Positions 55,889 to 64,000 of a DNA stretch of 64,000 nt are shown one piece after another. The first letter of the stretch is position 1. Every line of letters begins with the position of its first letter. Below the pieces are notes generated by a model that worked only from the letters and a program-made list of their open reading frames with translations, had not been told where the DNA came from and did no database searches. A program made the position numbers and the translations under genes. Source of the DNA: Phytoseiulus persimilis (lineage: Eukaryota; Arthropoda; Arachnida; Mesostigmata; Phytoseiidae); assembly GCA_037576195.1 (NCBI GenBank), contig CM075103.1, positions 24,304,001 through 24,368,000 on the forward strand, read 5' to 3'.

Positions 55889-58800
55889 AATTTCGCGCCA
55901 CTCCTATCAATCTTTCCGTGGAGCCATTCCTCAGCGCCGCTCTTTCAGTCGAGCAGAAACAGCCCAGCGCGTGTTCAGCGAGAAAACTCTGAATTTACGC
56001 CGCTCTCGGAAAGTCCATCATGGCCTCCACTTCCTTCGCCACCTGTCTGAACGCAGCGGCGTTATCCGAGTATAGAGGTTCAACCGTAGGTTTTCTCTTG
56101 TAAAAACGGCGCATCGCCATCAGAATTCGTTATATTCGGATATATTCTCCACTAATTCTATTCTCTTGGATGGACAACTCACAGTGGGTAGACCCTATGC
56201 AGACGCTAGACGTTGGAGACGCCGGGGAATGTCCCTGAGGGTAGGGCTCCAAAAATCGGAGCTGCTGAGAAAATGGGATTTTCTGATTCGAGTCCATGAG
56301 TCTGTGGCTCTGAAAGGTTATCTGGCCCTGGGACGAGCTGCTCCTCGAGCGGATTTCACGCGGATCCAATGGTTCACAAAAGGAACTGCGGGAGCGAAAA
56401 AATGGGAAATTGGTCCTTCCCCTTCAACGCCTGTCGTGTGGAAAGCCGGTGTCGTGGCCACTCAAGCCAGGCAAGCCGGGCATCTCTTCCGCCGCAGGTC
56501 TAGCCTCGGAACGATCGCACATTCGACACGCCGAAACTGCTCTGCTTGCGGCGCGACATGATCGCAAACGAGAAACCTTCTCCTCAGCCGCTGCGGAATG
56601 CCCTGCACCGCGTCGGAGCGCCGACACAACTGCTCGTGTGTCCAACGAGTATACGCTGCCACAGCGTCGTCCCCTCCTGGGGGAATCGCTTGGTTTTCAC
56701 ATCACACTTGAAGTCTCCGAGATTTTTGGGTCTCGAGCGACACCTAATCGTGCTCAACCGGCTCGGCCCTGACACTCAAGACTTTCGAAGCTCCGTTGTA
56801 TCGGGAGGTGAGAATCTTTGGACGAGATCGGCCGGGTTGTCCGCCGTTCTGATATATCTCCACTGTCGGGTCTCCGAATTGTTTTGGATCTCTCTTATAC
56901 CATTCTCCACGAAACGTCTCACCGATGCGGTCGATCCCTGATCCTAGCCAACACACGCGTGGTCGCACAAGGAATTCAACGACACAAAAGGCTCATTCAG
57001 GGCATCGACTGTTTCCTTCGCGATTCTCGAAGCAACGATACAACAGACTTTTTAGCTCGAAGCGACCCTTTGAAGTGGGTTTGCTCATTTCCGCTCCGTT
57101 CGCTCCGTATCGACCCGCGGCTTCCCGGCGCTTGCGAAAATCGCGCTCATCTGTTTGAGCCCACTTGTCAATATTCGGCAGAGCTTTCCTTCAGTCAGTA
57201 TTTAGATGTGCTCCGGGACGATCGCCGCTCCATCAAAGAGAGCATGTACGGCTCTCCATGTACGGCTTGCTATACCAGGCGGTAGGAAAAGTCTGATAAT
57301 AATGAGCATATCGATTTCACCAGATACTTTCGTCAGAAGTGAAGCTTATATGGAATCTGACTGAGACGTGCTCCCTCCCCCGAGATCTTTGTCGCAGGAA
57401 GATAGAAGTATTAACGACTTCATTTGTTTGAGGAGAGGTTCACGTTATCCGTGATCCGCCGAGAAAAACGCCTCGACTTCGCCGTGAATTTTCGCGGAAA
57501 CCACCATGACAAATTCACAGCCTTAGCCATGATGAATCACCTCCACGTTCCCCGGGTCTCTGATATCTCTCGCATAGGCGACACAGCCCTAACCCAATAA
57601 ACTGGCATCGCAGAGCATAACCAATTCTCGCGCATCGGCGCGTCGACGCCCAACCGCCCCACAGGAGTTCCGCTCAACTTCGACTTATTTTACGCAGATC
57701 AGACTTCCCGTGATTCGCAATGATCATTCTCATTCGCCTCGCCTAGCGGTGCATCCCAATCTAACTTGCTTTCGCCAATGTTACCGGAGCAGCCTTTCGA
57801 GCCTCAGCATTATAGACGCGACCACGCCAATGGGATCGAAAACCTGGCTGGCTCCCATCAACAGGGCTCCCTTCGACGGGGAGCTAGCGTTGAAAAACTC
57901 GATCGTCTCGGTAGCGTCTATATGCAGCGAACCCGCTTTTTCATTCCACTGGACGGCCAAAAACTTGATAGTTTCATCTTGGAAAGTGACTGTCGGGTCG
58001 GGGTACTCCGGTCCCATGACTCTGCCCAGTTCCGCCGAGTTTGTTGACCACTTCTCTCGGGGAAAACAACCTGCTCCCAAATATTCGTTCGGAACTGAAA
58101 TTTCTTCTCCTCCCTCCCTGATATTATCCGCGCCGGAGAGCAAGTCGTCGACATGGAAACATTTTTTCCGAACTCCAAGAGCATTCGATGCTACGGTATC
58201 CCCACGATTTCATGATCTAGATGCAACATGATGCCCGCGCAATGCCGAAACGGTGCCGAGATCAAACCAAACGACAAACGGCACAATCGTACTCCCGGAA
58301 CTTGATTCTCGGATTCCGCCTGATCCCCGACGGCCACAGTAATCTGGGAAACTTCCCGTGCTCGGGCGTGATCTTGAACAGCAAATACCCGTTGAAACTG
58401 TAAAAGCACCGAAGTCAACTTCCAAGCAGGTTATCGCCCTGGAACAACGCGTCATTCAGGCCTGCCGCATTCCGTAACCACGCATTGACGTCGTCCATCA
58501 TCTTGACTTTCACCTCCGACGTGGTTGTAGCCTACGACGCTACATACTGTTCCTTGCGAAACGCGATAACTGCGAGCAGCGGCGAAGAATGAGACTGGTC
58601 TCCGGGCCTTGGAGGCTCCGGGAGCTCAATGAACTCCTGCTCGAGCAAGTCCTGCACCTCCGCATCGACTGCTTCCAGGAGATGCGGATTCTTCCTCGAT
58701 TGGGCGAGGAAACTCCTCAGGCGCCAATCCATGACACCCCGGTTGTCTCCCGAATTCTGATCGTTTGGTTTGAACGGCAAACAGGATGACGGAACGCCCG

Positions 58801-60480
58801 TCTGGATCTCTCGTCGTGGTTGACTTCAAAAACCGCCAAATTTTTCCATCCGGTGCTTCATCATTCCTCTGGTTCAAAGCACATTACTTCTACGTCCCAA
58901 ACAAACGGGTTGTCATCCGGTTCGTACTTCACGCGGGTCGTAGCCGCAAACGAAACCGCTTAGTACAAGTAGTCGACCCCTATGAGAATTCTGATCTCGC
59001 TAGACCCTGTGTTCCTCGTTACTGCCAGCTATCGGACTCTTCTCCCCTACACAACCTGCCTCTGGCAAACAGCCTTCTACCACACTTGGTAACGCAGCGG
59101 CGTGCACGACCGAATGATTATCCGACAACCGACTCTTCACCGTGATCTACACCACTCTTCCCTTACATCCTTTGTGCGCGACCTGACCTGCGGTCTTCTC
59201 CGCGAAGTTTTTACTGATTCCCTCCTCCCTGAGCGTCTGAGCGGTGGCATCGTTTATCATCAATTCATAAAGCAGCGGTCGACGAACCCGTCTGTAAGAG
59301 AAGTTATTGGTGCCCACCGTTTTGGCCTTGTTTGCGTCCGCGGACCGATTCGAAATGAGCGTTCTCGCTACCCCGTGTCCAGAACGATCCTGCCTACTGA
59401 TTCGCACTGGTCGCTCATCACTTCTACACACCCCGTGCGGAGCCGCCTCTCCGATGGATTTGTTATCCTTATGGGATTCAAGCTAGCCCGCCCCACGTCT
59501 TCAGTCTTTACCGATGCCGACGCCGCAACCCCTGCGTGCGATTTCAAGCGCAGCAGCTCGTGATGTCCAACCTTGCATTTCGCACATGGTTTTGCTTTAC
59601 ACTCATCAACTCTGTGATCACGGTTCAGGCACTTGCAGTAGGCGTTCTTCGTCGTCTCTCATTGTCTACGCTCCTACTGTGACTAGGCTTCCCTTGCTCA
59701 TTACTATTAGCTGTTCGGAGCAGAAAATGCAGGCCTGATCTGCGAAGTGACTCGTGGCGTGAACTGCGACCGAGTGTTGGGTGCTCGGGGCTCACAGCCC
59801 CAGTTGCACCGGCAAGACTGAATCGACTGTTTTCCGCCCGATGGAAGGGATTGCCGTTCGAGGCGCTGCTGAAACGATTCCGTTTCACGCCCTTTGAAGA
59901 ACTTGCCGCTTCCCTAATGCCTCTCAACGATAGCTTCACCCGCTAGACTTTTTTTTTCCTCCTTGGACAAAAAAGCTACCAGCGCCTCCAACCTCGACTC
60001 TCTCCCTTCCTCGTGCTCTTTCCTCTCAGAGAATTTATCGCGTCCTCGTGAATCTTTGCGGTGATGTCCCTGCCTCCTGGGCATTCCGCTGTTCGTCTTG
60101 CACAGGTTCTCAACATCAGCTCGAACTTCTCAGTTGGGTCTATCGACGCTGAGTCCAGGTGTGGAACGAATGCGTTATTCCACCTCCGGAGCCTCGTTGA
60201 TCGCAGTCGATCTCGGACGTCCGCTCTAGAATATCCTCGCATGAGCTCGTTGGGCAAGGACTTCTGTGAACCAACGAGGAATGAGATCTTGCCGCCCTTT
60301 CCATGACGCTGGCGTGCTCGATCGACTCTGACTCCCGCCTGGACCCCGGGTTGTCGGATGTCTGGCCTTAACAGACTCAGCCCCTCACACGTCATCGGGA
60401 AAAGTCGCCGAGTCCACCACTCTTTGGGTCGCCCCGGCGAGCCTCTCCTGTTCGCCTGGGAGGGGTAGGAGACTAGTTGT
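55889..60480 (-). pseudogene. Second BEL/Pao element, heavily decayed
   Basis: Collinear on the minus strand with 45845-50480 of the intact BEL element but full of frameshifts, stops and small gaps. Recognisable pieces include the integrase segment (55890-56110), the RT region at 57781-58143 (FPREKWSTNSAELG, TVTFQDETIKFLAVQW), RLSFGLISAPFRHCAGIMLH near 58250, EAVDAEVQDLLEQEFIELPE near 58650, the protease and knuckle region near 59350-59650, and gag (LRRWNNAFVPHLDS, EKFELMLRT) near 60100-60200. About 240 bases at 56170-56420 have no counterpart in the intact copy and may be an insertion. LTRs are not clearly present; a short match to the BEL LTR (GCCCTGGCGCTACACT) occurs near 60640. Confidence 0.85.
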
Positions 60481-61229
60481 GCAACGTGCACGCATGCTAC
60501 GCTGCGAAGCAGCCAACCGCACCACCTCGCGTCAAAGAGCGACCCAACCTCTTATTTCTGCTTTTCAGAGTACATTTGTCACATTCTTCTGCCGCTATGT
60601 TGGCTTTTCATTCTACCCAAACTCCTGCATACATGTGGTGCCCTGGCGCTACACTATAGATCAGTGATTCCCAGAATGTTCTTAGATTGATCCGAACTAC
60701 CCTACAATGAAGTTCATGGCTGGGTCGCTGTGACTGCTTTTTTTCGCGCCCGAAAATCAAGTTCAGTCAGTTTCTCGTTTCAGGACAAGAAGCTCGATTT
60801 TCGGTCCCACTTCAGTCTACGACTGAATTTATCGGTTCGTGGGCTTACGCGTTATGAATTGAGTTTTCTGCTCGAAATCTGTTTCATAATCCAGCACGGA
60901 CTCGAGTTCTTTGATTCAGCTTCTGGAAATGTTTGTCGATTCTGCTCGAGTTCACGGAGGACTATGAGCAAAGGTCAGGGCGGAAAGACGCCCCGGGGCG
61001 CCCCGGCCAACTCAGAGAAGATGGTGCGAGGGCGATATCGGAAGTCGGTGATAGAGAGAGAACAGAGAGACACTCTGCTTTCGAACGAGTCTTGAACTGG
61101 TCGCAAAAGTGTTACACAGCAGTGAAATAAAGAGAGCTGTAAGAAGCATCCCCCAGGCGTAGTCTTACAAGTGGTGGAGTAAGCGGTTCGAGGCCCGTAG
61201 AAGATGCCAATGTTCGAGTCACCGGCAAA
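60481..61229. other. Unassigned sequence
   Basis: A short frame at 60730-61095 has no recognised domain. CAGTGATTCCCAGAATG near 60664 resembles a hAT-type terminus, but no partner end was found. A remnant of the second BEL element's LTR may lie near 60620-60665. Confidence 0.25.
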
Positions 61230-61770
61230 ATCTTCAAAGGAACGCGCGACACGTGCGGTGCGCCAGACCAAGCCCTGAAGAAGTTTGAAAGACGCAAGCC
61301 ACAGGTGGACGCGTGGCAGTGTTTCAGGCATGTCTTCGAAGCTAGGTTCATCGATCCGGCAGCGGAAACGACACAACGCGACCCGAAAACTGGAGTCACT
61401 TGTGAAGGTAAGCGGGGCGAGGTACGTGCCGCACATCGATTACGTGATACAGCTCTGCGAAGAAGTTGATTCTGCCAGGTTCGAAGCTGCGATCATCGAG
61501 AAGTGCATTCAAACGCTTCCGCCCGAGGACATCCGTACGCTCATCGCAACGGTGAAACCGACCGCCGTCAGTGGGCTTCGCAATCATCTAGCGTGGCTAG
61601 ATCGGACCCTGCCAGTATCAAACGCCGCAAAGGACCAGCCTACCTCTGAAGTGGCCGGACTGAACCGGATTGCAAAACCATCGATGCATCGAGACAACTC
61701 CAGCGGTGAAATCCAGTTCCTCCGCTCGCGTTCCAGCTCGAGAGATCGCGGAAATCGACCTCGACCGAGG
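61230..61770 (+). pseudogene. Retrotransposon gag-like fragment
   Basis: Spread over two frames: near 61280-61400 DAWQCFRHVFEARFIDPAAE, and from about 61420 YVPHIDYVIQLCEEVD and CIQTLPPEDIRTLIATVKPT. The W-F-F-F spacing, the IxxLC segment and LPPEDIRTLI resemble Ty3/gypsy Gag capsid regions. No protease, RT or LTR accompanies it. The call rests on pattern resemblance alone. Confidence 0.4.
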
Positions 61771-61909
61771 TACGCTCCCGCTACAAGAGTAAGAAGGTAC
61801 CACGTGTGGTACCAGGAGGCGGCCACGTTTTTGTTCGTGAACAAAAAAGTGAATATTTCTGGTTTTACCGGGCTCAAAAAGCACCTTGTGACGTGTAAAA
61901 CTGTGAATA

Positions 61910-63585
61910 GTGTCTGTGGGAAGAGTTCGCAAGCACACGAACATCCACCGTCTGGGTATGTCAGACGACACAGGCTTGTCAGATCAGGCTTACGCTTCAG
62001 GCATTCATGCCTGTGACAAATGCACTGTAATCGCCACAGCCCTGGCGGCAGAAGTGGGACAGTGTTGCGTCATTGGCAACCTGAATGTTAAGCTTGAGGC
62101 CTGGGAAGACAAATACCTGGCGGCCTTCACGACGGCCAATGAAGAGGCAGTGGATAATGTCCAACTCAGAACGGACCTAGACGAAGCACAGTCAAGGGTC
62201 GCGGATCTTGAGTTGAAACTCCAGGCTCATGAGGAACAGGCTGCCAACCTCAAAGCACAATTCGAACTCGACAAAAAGAAAATTGCCGAGCTTTCTGTCA
62301 AAACCGCAGCGCAGGGAATGACAGATGCGATTTCTGAGATCGCACGAGATGAAGTGCTTGAGGCACGTGGACACAGACTATCCAAAGTATGCGCGCTAGT
62401 ATTCACGGATCGAGCTTGCAGAAAGCTACGGTATTCTGCAGCCTCGCAGCCAGAGCTTGACCTGTACAGAAACCCTGCGGGGGACTATGTAGCCGGCGAG
62501 TTCGAAGTAAAGCAGGAAATGCTCGTCGCTGACGTGGTCAGCAGTGCGAGACAGTTCTGTATCGACTTCCCCGACCACAAATCTCATGTATTTGTGCATA
62601 TAGGAGCCGGTGATATTGAAAAGCACCTCAATAATGCGACTCCCGACGTGGCGAATACAATCGTTGAACCACTAGCCGAGCTGAAAGCCCAGGAGGCTAA
62701 CATACTCTCGGGGACGTGGTGCACCACGATCGAACTAGCCGATAGGCACCACTTCAGGCAGATCAACAGGTTGATCACTGAACCTGCGGAAGTCAAATCG
62801 CTGAGACAGCTAGAAGTTCTTAAGAATGATTTTGGCGAATAAGAATTGTGTCCAGGGTGACGTTAATATCGCCGCCTACTCCGAAGCTGGACTCAAAATC
62901 CTCTTCGACTGGCTCAAGAGCTCCATCATGACGAAGCTCGGAATGAACTCCGAAACGCTTCCTCAGTTGGAAACTTACAGGGCGCTGTTCGAAAAGGAGA
63001 GCAAGCAGCAGGAAGAGAAAAGGTGTGTCAGGCGGAGAGAGCTCCTGAAAAGGAAGCGCATCCTTGAACAGGCGATACGCCAGGCACAGAACACGAATCT
63101 GGCCTGCGTAGATTCGAACAAGGAGGATGAAATGGCCGGGCCTAGTGATACCGGTGATACTCGGAACCCGACGGGACAAGACAGAGCCGACAAACGAAGC
63201 TCACAAGTTGATCCGCAACGAAATCCGCAGGGTGCGGCTAGTGGGTGGAAAGGCACCAAAACATCGGAGCCATTCAGGAAACCCCACGGTAATCGGGGCC
63301 AACAGAGGTCCCCCGCACAAGCCGAGCCAAACACGTCCAGGGATCATACCAACACAGGGACCCCGCGGGCATCTGGAACCGAGCGCGGCTGAGAAGCGCC
63401 CCCGATCTCGGGTGATCGACACACCGACAAAACCGAGTGATGGCGGGCCCTCGACTTCGACTACGCCGAGTGAAGGCTCCAACCAAGCAAAGCGGAGGCT
63501 TCAACGTGAGTTGCCCGGGCCATTCATCAAGACGACAGCGGTTCCGTGGAAACCGACGTACATGTGGAACAAGAACTGTCAATAA
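61910..63585 (+). pseudogene. CR1/L2-type LINE ORF1 with SGNH-hydrolase-like domain
   Basis: Three pieces: 61910-62842, then about 62835-63392, then about 63390-63585, joined by two frameshifts. The first has a Cys-rich start (ACDKCTVIATALAAEVGQCC), a coiled coil (about residues 60-140), and then an SGNH/GDSL-like esterase fold: VFVHIGAGDIEKHL in place of the usual GxND, INRLITEPAEVKSL, and downstream CVQGDVNIAAYSEAGLKILF in the position of the catalytic D-x-x-H block. The His is not obvious (VNIAAY). The tail is basic and proline/serine-rich. Esterase-type ORF1 proteins are known from CR1 and L2 LINEs. The proposed catalytic residues look degenerate. Confidence 0.6.
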
Positions 63586-64000
63586 ATTCTGTACTGTAAA
63601 CAAGAACTGTATATCATCCCTTAATATCAATGGTACTAAATCTAGTATAGCCGAATGAGCTTCAATAGATAGTGATATTCTTCATGAACGTGATGTGAAC
63701 GTCTCGCTGCTCAGCGAGACAAGACTCATGAATGAGGAGGGAGTTCCTAACATTGACGGCTACTGTGCAGTAAACTGCAACCGCCGAGGATCCTCTCGAA
63801 GTAAATTAAATGGTGGAGTAGCAATACTGTTCAGGAATACCTTCGACTCCGAATCGATGTCGAAGGGTGATGACTACGTGACGCAAAAAATATGGCTCGG
63901 GGGAAAAAGATGGGTATTCATATCCTTCTACATGAAGCATGGGACCGTCAGAGAGAACACATCAATCTTAAGGTCGCTCACCATGTTTAATAAAACTGAG
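63586..64000 (+). pseudogene. CR1/L2-type LINE ORF2 start (endonuclease), cut by window end
   Basis: Frame from about 63601 with one TGA near 63656. Readable text is NCISSLNINGTKSSIAE, then VNVSLLSETRLMNEEGVPN, GYCAVNCNRRG, LNGGVAILFRN and WVFISFYMKHG. This matches the N-terminal APE-type endonuclease of CR1/Jockey-like LINEs (N-x-NG, the catalytic Glu in SETR, GGVAI). It directly follows the ORF1-like region, as expected for one element. The rest lies outside the window. Confidence 0.75.

Noticed and set aside
60664-60690. hAT-type terminus (CAGTGATTCCCAGAATG)
   Set aside because: Resembles hAT terminal inverted repeats, but no partner end or 8-base duplication was found.

Overview
This is a eukaryotic, most likely arthropod, window made almost entirely of transposable elements and of a 45-bp minisatellite that two kinds of element interact with. 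I see no convincing ordinary host gene, no rRNA or tRNA, and no bacterial-style features. The arthropod call is an inference from the mix of elements: R1-clade LINEs, BEL/Pao and Ty3/gypsy elements, a Helitron/Helentron, Tigger-like and MULE-like DNA transposons. No species can be named.

Layout. 0.8-2.1 kb: dead Tigger-like transposase (-). 2.6-3.6 kb: Helentron helicase-endonuclease fragment (+). 4.5-8.35 kb: a tandemly duplicated block holding a MULE-like transposase fragment and an acidic-repeat protein (-). 8.4-11.5 kb: broken Ty3/gypsy element (-). 13.4-15.2 kb: minisatellite array A. 15.2-23.2 kb: R1-clade LINE 'A1' (-), whose 3' UTR is split by a complete Tigger-like element (15332-17612, TIRs, TA duplication). 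23.8-38.9 kb: a large Helentron (+) encoding Rep/helicase with a C-terminal endonuclease and a spliced RPA70-like protein. Its helicase is interrupted at 28045-35426 by a head-to-tail pair of Helitrons, each filled with the minisatellite (arrays B and C). 39.9-40.3 kb: array D. 40.28-51.87 kb: R1-clade LINE 'A2' (+), split by a complete BEL/Pao element (43645-51330, minus strand, 399-bp LTRs, 5-bp duplication). 51.9-54.9 kb: arrays E and F, separated by a 5'-truncated LINE tail. 54.9-55.9 kb: LINE 'A3', cut short at a decayed second BEL copy (55.9-60.5 kb, -). 61.2-64 kb: a gag-like fragment, then a CR1/L2-type LINE that runs off the window.

Main result. LINE 3' ends enter the minisatellite at one place in the 45-bp unit. 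Two insertions are flanked by 12-bp target-site duplications of array sequence, and two copies share the same 5' junction. The same repeat forms the core of a Helitron whose two copies meet at an exact CTAG|TC tail-to-head junction. This suggests a minisatellite that is spread, or was born, inside a rolling-circle transposon and serves as a landing site for site-selective R1-clade LINEs. Insertion order is readable: array, then LINE, then Tigger or BEL; and Helentron, then Helitron.

The very long 'GITPPxLxxN' reading frames (up to about 700 codons) arise because the unit length is a multiple of three. Several frames on both strands are open, so I treat these arrays as repeats rather than genes.
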